The notes below the pieces were generated by a model. It was not told the DNA's origin. It did no database searches and saw nothing but the letters and a program-made list of their open reading frames with translations. Both the position numbers and the translations under genes were made by a program. This document shows, piece after piece, positions 33,371-41,745 of a stretch of 64,000 bases of DNA. The stretch is taken from positions 268,893-332,892 of the forward strand of contig CAVPSX010000022.1 of NCBI GenBank assembly GCA_963708515.1, in the 5' to 3' direction. How positions within the stretch are numbered: the stretch's first letter is position 1; the number at the start of each line of letters is the position of its first letter. This DNA comes from JAPLJM01 sp963708515. GTDB lineage: Bacteria; Desulfobacterota; Syntrophia; Syntrophales; Fen-1087.

Positions 33371-34324
33371 ATGAATGCTTTTGATAAGGAAATTACCCTG
33401 ATATGGCCCGAGGGGCTGCACAGCGCGCAAATTGAGACGTTTCAGGTCAACCTCGGTCGCTTCTGCAACCTGGCCTGTCGTCACTGTCACCTTGAATGCT
33501 CACCTGACCGCACGGAAATGATGTCATGGGATACCATGCTTCAAATCCTGGAAATCCTCAGGACGTCATCATTCAGCCTCGTGGATGTGACAGGTGGGTC
33601 GCCGGAGCTGCATCCTCATTTCCGTCCGTTTATCGCGGCTGCCCGTGAAACGGGGCATACCGTTCAGGTCAGAACGAACCTCGTTTCCCTCACGGAACCC
33701 GACCTTGACAACCTGGCGGCGTTTCTGAAGGATTACGGCGTGGTTCTGATCGGTTCCCTCCCCTGCTATCTTGAGGAAAATGTAACACAGCAGCGCGGTC
33801 CGGGTGTGTACGAAAAGAGCATCGAGGCCATCAAAATGCTCAACAGGTTGGGTTACGCCAGGGATGCAGGACTCATCCTGAATCTTGTCCATAATCCGGG
33901 AGGACCTTATCTGGCGGGAAAACAATCGGACCTGGAGCAAGCGTACCGGGACGAATTGAAGAGTCGCTTTGGCATTCTTTTCAATAACCTTTACGTGATT
34001 AACAATATGCCGATTGGCCGGTTTCGGCAGGAGCTGGATCGAAGCGGGTGCGGCGACCAATATTCAGACATCCTGGAGGACGCTTTTGATCCGGCGAACA
34101 TTCCCGGTTTGATGTGCCGGCGTCAGATTTGCGTTGACTGGGACGGCAGGCTGTATGACTGTGATTTTAATCTTGCCCTTGGTCTTTGTGTGAACCATGG
34201 CTCTGCAAATAGGATCGAAACCTTTAAGCGGGAGTTGCTCAATGGCAGGCAGGTCGCCACGGGGCCGCACTGTTTCTGTTGTACTGCCGGCAAAGGGTCA
34301 TCCTGCTGTGGAGCCCTGCAGTGA
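33371..34324 (+). CDS. arsS: ArsS-like radical SAM/Cys-rich protein (arsenosugar biosynthesis family)
   Basis: A 317-residue protein with the radical SAM motif CNLACRHC (about C32, C36, C39) followed by HLECSP, the pattern of the radical SAM/Cys-rich family that includes ArsS. The C-terminal domain is cysteine-rich: CRRQICVDWDGRLYDCDFN and finally HCFCCTAGKGSSCCGAL, typical of the DUF3641 part. In cyanobacteria ArsS acts on dimethylarsenite with SAM to build arsenosugars. Downstream genes of the TIGR04283 and TIGR04282 glycosyltransferase groups, named after the same pathway, support the assignment. No arsM or arsR homologue is in the window, so arsenic as the actual substrate is inferred. 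Confidence 0.88.
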   Translation: MNAFDKEITLIWPEGLHSAQIETFQVNLGRFCNLACRHCHLECSPDRTEMMSWDTMLQILEILRTSSFSLVDVTGGSPELHPHFRPFIAAARETGHTVQVRTNLVSLTEPDLDNLAAFLKDYGVVLIGSLPCYLEENVTQQRGPGVYEKSIEAIKMLNRLGYARDAGLILNLVHNPGGPYLAGKQSDLEQAYRDELKSRFGILFNNLYVINNMPIGRFRQELDRSGCGDQYSDILEDAFDPANIPGLMCRRQICVDWDGRLYDCDFNLALGLCVNHGSANRIETFKRELLNGRQVATGPHCFCCTAGKGSSCCGALQ

Positions 34325-34332
34325 AGGAAAAT

Positions 34333-35799
34333 ATGAAAAATTACGATTATGATCTCGGAATCATTGGCGGCGGCGCCGCTGGTCTGACGGCGGCTGCAGG
34401 GGCTGCCCAGTTCGGTGCAAAAACAATCCTGATCGAAAAATCGCATCGACTGGGAGGCGACTGTCTGCACTTCGGATGCGTTCCCTCCAAAACCCTGATC
34501 CGCACGGCGGGCGTATGGGCGCTGGCAAAGCGTTCTGCGGAATTCGGCCTGCCGGGGTTGACCTTGCCCCCGGTGGACCTGGGGGCGGTTATGGACCGGT
34601 TGCAGGCTGTCATTGACACGATTCAGCATCATGATTCTCCGGAGCGGTTCTGCGGCCTCGGCGCTGAGGTGCGTTTCGGCAGACCCGTTTTCACCGATGA
34701 TCACACCGTTGAGTTGGACGGGCAACGAACATCCGCGAAGAACTGGATTGTCGCGACCGGATCCAGCCCCGTCGTACCCTCCATCGAGGGCCTTGCGGAT
34801 ATTCCTTATTGGACCAACGAAACGGTTTTCTCCCAGAGGACCCTGCCCGGACGTCTGATCGTTCTCGGTGGCGGGCCCATCGGTCTGGAAATTGCCCAGT
34901 CCTTTGCCCGCCTAGGCTCCAGAGTCGTTATCGTCGAATTCATGGATCAGATCCTTGGTCCGGAAGACGCCGATATAGCGAACATCCTGAAGACGCGCCT
35001 TGAGGCGGAAGGCGTCGAAATCCATACCACGACAAAGGCTGTCCGGGCGGAAATGCATGGCTCTGCAATTGCGCTGACAGTCGCCCCGGCAGGTGGCGGC
35101 GTGGGAACAACAATCATCGAAGGGGACGCCATCTTCATTGCTACAGGCCGGAAACCCAATATCAACGGACTGGATCTTGGGGCGGCCGGCGTCATCTTTA
35201 CACCGCGCGGCATACCCACGGATGCCAGGATGAGGACCAATATCTCCCACATCTATGCCTGCGGGGACGTGAACGGCCAGTTACCCTTTACGCATGTGGC
35301 CGGTTATGAGGCCGGCATTGCCCTGACGAATGCGGTCCTGCACCTTCCCAGGAAGGCGGATTACAACAAAATCGGCTGGTGCACCTATACGGACCCGGAA
35401 GTGGCCAGTATCGGTTATAACGAAAAGCGCGCCCGGAAGGAAGGGCTGGAGTATCAAAGCATCGAGGAGAACTTTGCTGATAACGACCGCGCCCTTGCCG
35501 AGGGGGAAGCCATCGGCAAGATCAAGATCCTTCTGGACGGCAAGGACAGACTGCTGGGTTGCCAGATCATCGGCGCCCATGCCGGGGAATTGATCCATGA
35601 GTGGATCGTCGCTCAAAACGGCGGCGTGAAGCTTTCCACCATGGCCGGGGCCGTGCATGTCTATCCGACCTTGTCTGAAATCTCAAAACGCGTTTCGGGC
35701 AGAGTATTTGCCGAAAAGCTGTTCAGCGACCGGACGAAAGGTATCCTCAAGTTTCTGTTCAACCTCAAGGGAAGGGCCTGCACGCTGCCGGATGTTTAG
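34333..35799 (+). CDS. MerA-like FAD-dependent pyridine nucleotide-disulfide oxidoreductase
   Basis: A 488-residue class I flavoprotein disulfide reductase. It has an FAD motif IIGGGAAGLTAAAGAAQFG, the redox pair C44/C49 in GGDCLHFGCVPSKTL, a NAD(P) motif VLGGGPIGLEIAQSFA, the second FAD motif HIYACGDVNGQLPFTHVAGYEA, and HVYPTLSEI near the end. It lacks the N-terminal heavy-metal domain and the C-terminal CC pair of mercuric reductases, so mercury reduction is unlikely. Such proteins often sit next to ArsS-type radical SAM genes. ATG 34333 has GAAGGAAAA upstream and begins eight bases after arsS. The substrate is unknown, perhaps a low-molecular-weight disulfide. Confidence 0.88.
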   Translation: MKNYDYDLGIIGGGAAGLTAAAGAAQFGAKTILIEKSHRLGGDCLHFGCVPSKTLIRTAGVWALAKRSAEFGLPGLTLPPVDLGAVMDRLQAVIDTIQHHDSPERFCGLGAEVRFGRPVFTDDHTVELDGQRTSAKNWIVATGSSPVVPSIEGLADIPYWTNETVFSQRTLPGRLIVLGGGPIGLEIAQSFARLGSRVVIVEFMDQILGPEDADIANILKTRLEAEGVEIHTTTKAVRAEMHGSAIALTVAPAGGGVGTTIIEGDAIFIATGRKPNINGLDLGAAGVIFTPRGIPTDARMRTNISHIYACGDVNGQLPFTHVAGYEAGIALTNAVLHLPRKADYNKIGWCTYTDPEVASIGYNEKRARKEGLEYQSIEENFADNDRALAEGEAIGKIKILLDGKDRLLGCQIIGAHAGELIHEWIVAQNGGVKLSTMAGAVHVYPTLSEISKRVSGRVFAEKLFSDRTKGILKFLFNLKGRACTLPDV

Positions 35800-35858
35800 A
35801 AATAAGACATTTATCACGGATCCTTGTCACCGGGATCAATTTTGGACAGGGGGATGCC

Positions 35859-36554
35859 TTGAATAATCAGGGACATCGCTTTTCCGTGATCATCCCCGTG
35901 TATTGCGAACAGGCGGTTATTAACGGGACGGTTGATAACATCCGCCGTCTAAAGGGCGGGGATACCTTGCAGATCATCGTGGTCGATGGACAGGCGGAGG
36001 GGGAAACCCTGGCGGTGATACGAGACGCCGCTGTGCAGAAGGTATGCTCCGAAAAGGGACGGGGGGGCCAGCTCAAAAGGGGCGCTGCAATCGCCACCGG
36101 CGATGTGCTGATCTTCCTTCATGCCGACACCGTTTTGCCGCCCTCCGCTTTTGAAAGGATTGCCGTGGCAATGCAGGATGAGGGCTGCGTCGGCGGCGCT
36201 TTCGATCTGTATATTGATTCCTCGAAAAAGGGATTCAGGGTCATTGAAAAGATTGCCAACGTGCGCTCGCGCTTGACGAGAATTCCTTACGGCGATCAGG
36301 CGATATTCCTCCGCGCGTCCTATTATCATTCCCTGGGAGGATTCATGGAGATCCCGATCATGGAAGATGTGGACCTCATGCGGCGTATCAAGCGAAAAGG
36401 CGGGAGGATCGTCATTTTCCGGGAGCCGGTGATAACCTCCGGGCGTCGTTGGGATAAAGAGGGCCTGGTATTCGGAACGTTGCGAAACTGGTTTCTGGTC
36501 ACCCTCTATTTTTGCGGTATCGCACCGGAACGACTCGTCCGGTTTTATCGATAA
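35859..36554 (+). CDS. TIGR04283-type glycosyltransferase (arsenosugar biosynthesis group)
   Basis: A 231-residue GT-A fold family 2 glycosyltransferase. SVIIPVYCEQAVINGTVDNI is the nucleotide-sugar-binding start, IIVVDGQAEGET replaces the usual DDGS with VDG, and FLHADTVLPP holds the DxD-like metal site. The family hallmark GRGGQLKRGAAIATGDVLIFLHAD is intact, and GDQAIFLRASYYHSLGGF gives the acceptor region. The start is TTG at 35859 behind AGGGGG. It probably adds or rearranges the ribose part of an arsenosugar or related sugar; that role is inferred from family naming and neighbours. Confidence 0.87.
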   Translation: MNNQGHRFSVIIPVYCEQAVINGTVDNIRRLKGGDTLQIIVVDGQAEGETLAVIRDAAVQKVCSEKGRGGQLKRGAAIATGDVLIFLHADTVLPPSAFERIAVAMQDEGCVGGAFDLYIDSSKKGFRVIEKIANVRSRLTRIPYGDQAIFLRASYYHSLGGFMEIPIMEDVDLMRRIKRKGGRIVIFREPVITSGRRWDKEGLVFGTLRNWFLVTLYFCGIAPERLVRFYR

Positions 36555-36616
36555 CGCCTATTTAGCAAGTATCTTATAGGACGGCGCCGATGATTGTCCG
36601 GGTTTGAGGTTTCCAT

Positions 36617-37579
36617 ATGAGTTTCCTCCAGCATGAAACGGAGATCCGCATCGGGTGCTTCCTGGGCATCTTCATCGTCATCGCCGTCATGGAAATCATC
36701 GTTCCCCGGCGCCCGCTTATTGTGAAAAAGGCCTTGCGCTGGTTCGGAAATATGTCCGTTCAACTCGTGAATGGGGTTATCCCGCGCCTGCTTTTCCCCA
36801 TTCTCCCCGTCGGTATGGCCGCCCTGTGGTCGCAGAAAGGATGGGGGCTGTTGAATATAGCTCCCTTTCCGGCAGCGGCGGCCATTCTCTGCAGTCTTCT
36901 GGCCCTCGATCTGGTCATCTATTTCCAACACGCCCTGTTTCATCGCGTTGATTATTTCTGGCGGATACACCGGATGCACCACACCGACATGGACCTTGAT
37001 CTCACCTCGGCGCTCCGTTTTCACCCGTTGGAAGTACTGTTTTCCCTGCAGATCAAAATGGCTGTGGTGGCCGTCCTCGGACCGCCTGCCGTTGCCGTTC
37101 TCATTTTCGAAGTCCTTCTAAACGGCATGGCCATGTTTAATCATGGGAACTTCAGAATCCCGGAGAAGTGGGACGCCTGCCTCCGGAAAATCATTGTCAC
37201 ACCCGACATGCATCTCGTGCACCATTCGATCCTGCGGCAGGAGTCGAACCACAATTTTGGGTTTAACCTTTCCTGGTGGGATCGCTTCTTCGGTACATAT
37301 CAGGCAGAGCCCTCGGCAGGCCGGGATAGGATGATCATCGGGCTGAAGGGCTTTCTGGATGTCCGATACGCCCGATTCTGGAAGATGATCCGGAACCCTT
37401 CGAAGGGGGTGACGAGGCATGACGCTGAAGCCCCCGTCGAAGCGGGACCGATGCCTGGCGTTCCTGGTCCGCCATCCCGAACCAGGCAAGGTCAAAACCA
37501 GGCTGGCCAAGAAATATGGCAACGCTTTTGCGGCGGAACTTTATGGATATTTCGTGGAAGATCTGCTGGAGATGCTTGA
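36617..37579 (+). CDS. Sterol desaturase/fatty acid hydroxylase-family membrane protein
   Basis: A membrane diiron oxygenase-fold protein. Histidine clusters are present: HALFHRVDYFWRIHRMHHTD (HxxxH, HRxHH) and DMHLVHHS with NHNFGFNLSWWDRFFGTY, the standard signature, and there are three to four hydrophobic helices. It shares 161 bases with the next gene: from about 37405 the last 55 residues are only the following gene read in another frame. One base fewer or more in the GGGGG run at 37405-37409 would bring a stop at the next gene's start, so the C-terminus is probably artificial. These enzymes hydroxylate lipids; a link to arsenolipids is only suggestion. Confidence 0.82.
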   Translation: MSFLQHETEIRIGCFLGIFIVIAVMEIIVPRRPLIVKKALRWFGNMSVQLVNGVIPRLLFPILPVGMAALWSQKGWGLLNIAPFPAAAAILCSLLALDLVIYFQHALFHRVDYFWRIHRMHHTDMDLDLTSALRFHPLEVLFSLQIKMAVVAVLGPPAVAVLIFEVLLNGMAMFNHGNFRIPEKWDACLRKIIVTPDMHLVHHSILRQESNHNFGFNLSWWDRFFGTYQAEPSAGRDRMIIGLKGFLDVRYARFWKMIRNPSKGVTRHDAEAPVEAGPMPGVPGPPSRTRQGQNQAGQEIWQRFCGGTLWIFRGRSAGDA

Positions 37580-38160
37580 ACCGGGTAATTACCACCTGGA
37601 GATATTCTTCACGCCGTCCGAAAAAAGCCTGGAGATCAGGCAGCGATTCGGCAGCCGATTTTCCTATACACCACAAGAAGGTAAAGACCTTGGAGCACGT
37701 ATGAAAACCGCTTTCCACTCCTGCTATGCAAAAGGGTTCACCACGGTGGCCCTCATCGGGAGCGACTGCTCCGGATCTGACCATGAATGTGATCGAAGAA
37801 GCCTTCCTGTCAATAGAGAGCGGGAATGACGCCGTCGTCGGACCTGCATTCGACGGTGGTTATTATCTGATCGGATTTCACGCCGACACGTTTGCTCCCG
37901 CAATTTTCAAAGATATGCCCTGGGGAGAAAGCGGTGTCTTTGAGAAGACCGTGAAACGACTCCATGACCGGGGGTATCGGATTCATCTGGCTCCAACATG
38001 GCACGATATCGATACGGAAGAGGACCTGCATGCCCTTCACGTCAGACATAGCAACTCTACCGACAGTCATTTACGGACCATGGCCTTTTTACGGCATCGG
38101 ACAGGGGGATCTTTCGACTTTAGGGAAAGGATATGCACACTACTGAATGATAAGAAATAA
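37419..38160 (+). pseudogene. TIGR04282-type glycosyltransferase, frameshifted
   Basis: The N-terminal 118 residues (CLAFLVRHPEPGKVKTRLAK and onward, up to VALIGSDC) and the C-terminal part (PDLTMNVIEEAF, then FDGGYYLIGF and WHDIDTEEDL) belong to one DUF2064/TIGR04282 protein of about 245 residues but lie in different frames. The break is at about 37772: one extra base between the TGC of GSDC and CCGGATCTG. The family's conserved GSDCPDLT spans exactly this point. The frame is otherwise free of stops, so this is either a recent mutation or a sequencing error. It is named with the arsenosugar group, and GGYYLIGF is the nucleotide-binding signature. Confidence 0.85.
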
Positions 38161-38271
38161 AACATTTTGCCTGAGCCAGTTGTCTCTGATTGGAATAGCC
38201 CTGCTCTGGTTTGTTGTTCGGAAAAGGGTTCATCGTTTTTCATAACAAACATTTTATATAAGGAGGGGAAA

Positions 38272-38961
38272 ATGGCTGAAAAATTCGTGTTTCAAAACGT
38301 GAAGGCCTGTGTGTTCGACGCCTACGGCACGCTGTTCGATTTCAATTCCGCCGTGGGAAAACACAGGGAACGCCTGGGCGCCGTAGCCGATCAGGTTTCC
38401 GCTTTGTGGCGTACCAAGCAGTTGGAGTACACCTGGCAACGTAGCCTGATGCGATGCTACGCGCCGTTCTGGCAGGTCACGCAGGACGGACTGGATTACG
38501 CGCTCGACGCCTTTGGCGTCTCGGACCGGAAGCTGCGCAATGACCTGATCAACACCTATCTGAAGCTCGATTGCTATCCCGATGTCAAGGCCTCCCTGAA
38601 CACGCTCAAGAAGCACGGGGTACAGCTTGCCATTCTGTCAAACGGCACGCCGGCCATGCTTGAGGCGGCCGTCAAGAGCAGCGGCCTGAAAAAACTCATT
38701 GATCCGCTGCTGTCCGTGGAAGAGGTCGGCATCTACAAACCGGACCCCCGTGTCTATCGTCTGGCCACAAAACGTCTGAAGTTGAAGGCCAAGCAGATTG
38801 TTTTCCTGTCCGCCAATGCCTGGGACGCAGTGGGCGCCGCCAATGCCGGCCTGCATGTCGCCTGGATCAACCGGTTCGGCCAGCGCCGGGAGCGATTGCC
38901 GTCGCAACCGGATGTGGAAATCAAATCCCTGGTGGATCTTCCGGCCCTTCTGGGTTTTTAG
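38272..38961 (+). CDS. (S)-2-haloacid dehalogenase-type HAD hydrolase
   Basis: A 229-residue HAD-superfamily hydrolase of the haloacid dehalogenase type II group. The nucleophile Asp is in CVFDAYGTLFDF (about residue 16). Motif II is ILSNGTP, motif III is the Lys in GIYKPDPRVYRLA, and motif IV is FLSANAWDAVGAANAGL, with the SxNxWD pattern characteristic of L-2-haloacid dehalogenases. LWRTKQLEYTW matches the substrate cap. The start at ATG 38272 has an AGGAGGGG site. It may hydrolyse 2-haloacids such as chloroacetate, or a related small substrate; the family includes many enzymes of unknown specificity. Confidence 0.9.
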   Translation: MAEKFVFQNVKACVFDAYGTLFDFNSAVGKHRERLGAVADQVSALWRTKQLEYTWQRSLMRCYAPFWQVTQDGLDYALDAFGVSDRKLRNDLINTYLKLDCYPDVKASLNTLKKHGVQLAILSNGTPAMLEAAVKSSGLKKLIDPLLSVEEVGIYKPDPRVYRLATKRLKLKAKQIVFLSANAWDAVGAANAGLHVAWINRFGQRRERLPSQPDVEIKSLVDLPALLGF

Positions 38962-39001
38962 ATGGACATACCCGCGCATGATTTGCGGTGTAGAATGTGA
39001 C

Positions 39002-39034
39002 GACAGGTCATAACCTGTCCAAAGCCCTTTTTAT
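39002..39034 (+). terminator. Possible terminator after the HAD gene
   Basis: Stem GACAGGT/ACCTGTC with loop CATA, then about eight bases and CCCTTTTTATA. The T-run is a little far from the stem for a textbook terminator, and it is just upstream of the selenoprotein ribosome binding site. Confidence 0.4.
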
Positions 39035-39045
39035 AGGGGGAGACG

Positions 39046-39549
39046 ATGGCTCAGATTGAAGGAAAGAAACTCGATAGCGGCGCCCTGTTCCCCAAGGTGG
39101 AACTAAAATTCACAGACGGCGCTTCCATTGTGCTGCCTGAAATGACTGCCGGACAATGGACCGTATTGCTGGTGTACCGGGGCCGGTGGTGACCATTCTG
39201 CCATCAGCAGTTGGCTGATTTCCAGACAAGAATCAGTGAATTTGAGGAGAAGAAGATACGGATCATCGGGGCTTCTACGGATAACCTGGAAGATGCCCAA
39301 AAGATGGCTGAACGCCGCAAGCTGACTTTCCCGTTGGCATACGGCATGGATGCAAAAGAATTTGCAGGTATGACAGGGGCCTTTTTCGATGACAAGAAAG
39401 GGTTCCTCCATGCAACCGCCTTCATCATCAGGCCGGATGGCACCCTCGAAGATGTCGTTTACAGCACGGGCCCGCTCGGCCGCTTAACGGCTGCAGATAC
39501 CTTGATGCTGATCGATTACCGCATGAAAGCGGCGTCGCAAGGCAAATGA
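39046..39549 (+). CDS. Selenocysteine-containing peroxiredoxin-like protein
   Basis: A 167-residue AhpC/TSA-like thioredoxin-fold protein with an in-frame TGA at 39190-39192 (codon 49). The reading before it, ending LLVYRGRW, and after it, PFCHQQLADFQ, joins without frame change into the peroxidase motif GRW-U-PFC (U49, C52). The redox residue is therefore selenocysteine, and U-x-x-C replaces the usual C-x-x-C. The second half includes IIGASTDNLEDAQKMAE and the AFIIRPDGTL strand expected of peroxiredoxin-like proteins. GGGGGAGA precedes ATG 39046. A perfect 6-bp hairpin follows the UGA at SECIS spacing. The protein probably reduces peroxides. Conventional gene calling would truncate it at residue 48 or start at 39211. 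Confidence 0.93.
39203..39219 (+). promoter_or_regulatory. Candidate SECIS hairpin for U49
   Basis: Perfect stem ATCAGC/GCTGAT with five-base loop AGTTG. The loop starts 16 bases after the UGA codon, in the range needed by bacterial SelB. It is inside the coding sequence, as bacterial SECIS elements are. Confidence 0.75.
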
Positions 39550-39627
39550 TCATGTTTTCGATGATCATCGCTGCATTTGTCCGTCTTTCCTGCATTAAGA
39601 AAAAGCGGGTATCCGGAGAGTCCCTTG

Positions 39628-40404
39628 ATGGAGGACGTGGTTTTCATGCAAAAGAATAGAAAACGCGGCCGGCGGCGTATGATGATGAGTTGGTTCTGGA
39701 TGATTCTCTCCATCGTATTGCCGCTGCTCATTGGCGTCCAGACCAGCCTGGCCGAAAACGGGGGGGTCTTGTTTCGCGATGATTTCAATAGTTTGGAAAA
39801 CTGGCGACCGGTTTATTTTCCCAAGATCAAGCAACACACCGTTTACACGCATGAATCCGGGGGAAATAAAGATTACCTCAAAGCTGAAAGCAACGCCTCC
39901 GCGTCGGCCCTCCTTTACAAGGGGGCCTTCAATGTCTATGATCACCCGAAAGTGAGATGGCGGTGGCGGGTAGCCAATGTTTACCGGAAGGGAGATGTCC
40001 GGACGAAGGCCGGCGACGATTACCCCTTGCGCATATACATCCTTTTTCAATACGACCCGGCCCGTGCGACGGTCCTTCAACAGGCTGCTTACGCCATCGC
40101 CAAGGGTATTTACGGCGAGTATCCCCCGCACAGCGCCCTCAACTACATCTGGGCCAACAGGGAGGATGAGAAGGGTCTTTTTGTGACAAATCCCTACGAG
40201 AAAAGCGCAAAGATGATTGCTTTGCAGGGGGGCGCAAGCCGGGCAGGTCAATGGATCGATGAAGAGGTTCACATCATTGAGGATTACCGACGAGCCTTTG
40301 GAAGTGATCCGCCTCCGGTCGCATCCATCGGAATCATGAACGACTCCGACAACACGAAGGAAAGCGCTGTGTCTTTTATCGATTTTATAGAGGTTTTCAG
40401 ATGA
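39628..40404 (+). CDS. DUF3047 family exported protein
   Basis: A 258-residue protein with a strongly basic start and a hydrophobic signal segment (about residues 18-40, ending LIGVQTSLAENGG). The mature part is beta-rich: LFRDDFNSLENWRP, then WRWRVANVYRKGD and RIYILFQYDP, and it ends in VSFIDFIEVFR. These features match the DUF3047 family of periplasmic beta-sandwich proteins. The function is unknown. The start is uncertain: ATG 39628 or ATG 39646 are both possible. It lies between the selenoprotein gene and a TVP38 gene, all rightward. Confidence 0.8.
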   Translation: MEDVVFMQKNRKRGRRRMMMSWFWMILSIVLPLLIGVQTSLAENGGVLFRDDFNSLENWRPVYFPKIKQHTVYTHESGGNKDYLKAESNASASALLYKGAFNVYDHPKVRWRWRVANVYRKGDVRTKAGDDYPLRIYILFQYDPARATVLQQAAYAIAKGIYGEYPPHSALNYIWANREDEKGLFVTNPYEKSAKMIALQGGASRAGQWIDEEVHIIEDYRRAFGSDPPPVASIGIMNDSDNTKESAVSFIDFIEVFR

Positions 40405-40441
40405 TACACCCTTTGATGGAACTCAGGGAGGCTTAAGACGC

Positions 40442-41146
40442 ATGATTAAATTGATTGCTGCCGTGGCGGGAATCGTCATCTTGCTGATAGCGGCGCAGTA
40501 CTTCAATGTTCAGGAATTACTGATGCGAGCATTGGATGGGATCGCCGGCCTCGGTGCATGGGGGCCCCTCCTTTTCATTGCCATCTATATTCTCGCGTGT
40601 GTTTTGTTCCTTCCCGGGTCCGTTCTGACGCTGGGCGCGGGTGTCCTGTTCGGTCTTTTTGCAGGATCCGTCATTGTTTCCATTGCGTCCACGCTCGGCG
40701 CCACTGCCGCATTTATTGTCGGCAGATACTTTGCCAGAGATTGGGTGGCAAAAAAAATTGAGGGCAACCCGGGGTTCAAAGCCATCGACGATGCCGTTGC
40801 AAAAGAAGGGTGGAAGATTGTCGGTCTGACCCGTTTGTCGCCGGTCTTCCCCTTCAACCTCCTGAATTATGCTTATGGCCTGACAAAAGTATCCCTCCGG
40901 GACTATTTTTTTGCCTCCTGGATGGGCATGCTTCCCGGGACCGTCATGTACGTCTATATCGGTTCCGTGGTCGGCGACCTGGCCCGGCTCAGCGCCGGCG
41001 GCAGGACTAGGACGACGGCTGAATGGGCTCTTTATATTGTCGGTTTTGTGGCAACCGTTACGGTAACGATTTACGTGACGCGCGTCGCCAGAGCCGCCCT
41101 CAATAAGAAGGAGCAGCCTGAAGGTATTTCCGGACGGGAGGCATGA
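40442..41146 (+). CDS. TVP38/TMEM64-family membrane protein
   Basis: A 234-residue polytopic protein of the VTT (DedA-like) superfamily, a paralogue of the protein at 24.8 kb. Conserved motifs are FLPGSVLTLGAGVLFGLFAG, STLGATAAFIVGRYFARDWV and the RLSPVFPFNLLNYAYGLTKV segment, the classic family box with Arg and Pro. Hydrophobic helices cover about 5-20, 40-100 and 150-215. It overlaps the phosphatase gene by four bases (ATGA-type). TVP38-type proteins often occur near TIGR04282/TIGR04283 glycosyltransferases, as here. The transport or scramblase substrate is not known. Confidence 0.9.
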   Translation: MIKLIAAVAGIVILLIAAQYFNVQELLMRALDGIAGLGAWGPLLFIAIYILACVLFLPGSVLTLGAGVLFGLFAGSVIVSIASTLGATAAFIVGRYFARDWVAKKIEGNPGFKAIDDAVAKEGWKIVGLTRLSPVFPFNLLNYAYGLTKVSLRDYFFASWMGMLPGTVMYVYIGSVVGDLARLSAGGRTRTTAEWALYIVGFVATVTVTIYVTRVARAALNKKEQPEGISGREA

Positions 41147-41739
41147 TGGAGTTGATTATTGTTCGGCACGGCGAAACCATCTGGAACCGGGAGGGCAGGG
41201 TCCAGGGCTTCAGCGACATGGATCTGAGTGATGCCGGCGTACATCAGGCCCGGCAACTTGCCCTGTCGCTTAAGGATGCCCCCATTCTTTCGATTTACTC
41301 CAGTCCCCTGATCCGGGCGCAGAAGACGGCCCGGATCATCAACGAATATCATCAGGTCCCCCTTCATATCGAACCGGGCTTGATGGAAATGGATCAGGGA
41401 GACTTCGAGGGGCTGACTTTTCAGGAACTGATGGCCTGTGAGAAGGATTTTCTGCAGAAATGGATGTCCGATCCAGCCTCCGTGCAGATGCCCAATGGTG
41501 AGTCCTTCATCGAGCTGCAGGACCGGGCATGGAAAGTGATCGAAGACATCATCGGCAAATCCAGGAATGCCTTGGTCGTTTCCCACAACTTCACCATTGC
41601 TGCCATCCTGTGCAAGATCAAGAATATCAGTCTGTCAAAGTTCAAACAGGTTTGCGTCGATACGGCTTCCAGAACCATCGTCAGGTATGACAATGGAGAG
41701 GCCTCCATAGAATTGTTCAACCTTTCATCCCGGCAATAA
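41143..41739 (+). CDS. Histidine phosphatase (phosphoglycerate mutase-like)
   Basis: A 198-residue member of the histidine phosphatase superfamily. The phospho-accepting motif IIVRHGETIWN opens the protein, SSPLIRAQKTARII supplies the second Arg, Glu about residue 82 is in MEMDQGDFEGLTF, and the second catalytic His is in ALVVSHNFTIAA. The sequence resembles CobC/GpmB-type broad phosphatases. It is co-translated with the TVP38 gene (four-base overlap) and ends six bases before the convergent hisF gene. The substrate is unknown: alpha-ribazole phosphate, a sugar phosphate, or a product of the preceding gene cluster. Confidence 0.88.
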   Translation: MMELIIVRHGETIWNREGRVQGFSDMDLSDAGVHQARQLALSLKDAPILSIYSSPLIRAQKTARIINEYHQVPLHIEPGLMEMDQGDFEGLTFQELMACEKDFLQKWMSDPASVQMPNGESFIELQDRAWKVIEDIIGKSRNALVVSHNFTIAAILCKIKNISLSKFKQVCVDTASRTIVRYDNGEASIELFNLSSRQ

Positions 41740-41745
41740 GGCCTT

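Noticed and set aside
34333..35799. Mercuric reductase
   Set aside because: The N-terminal metal domain and C-terminal cysteine pair of MerA are absent and no mer genes are near; only the general flavoprotein family can be claimed.
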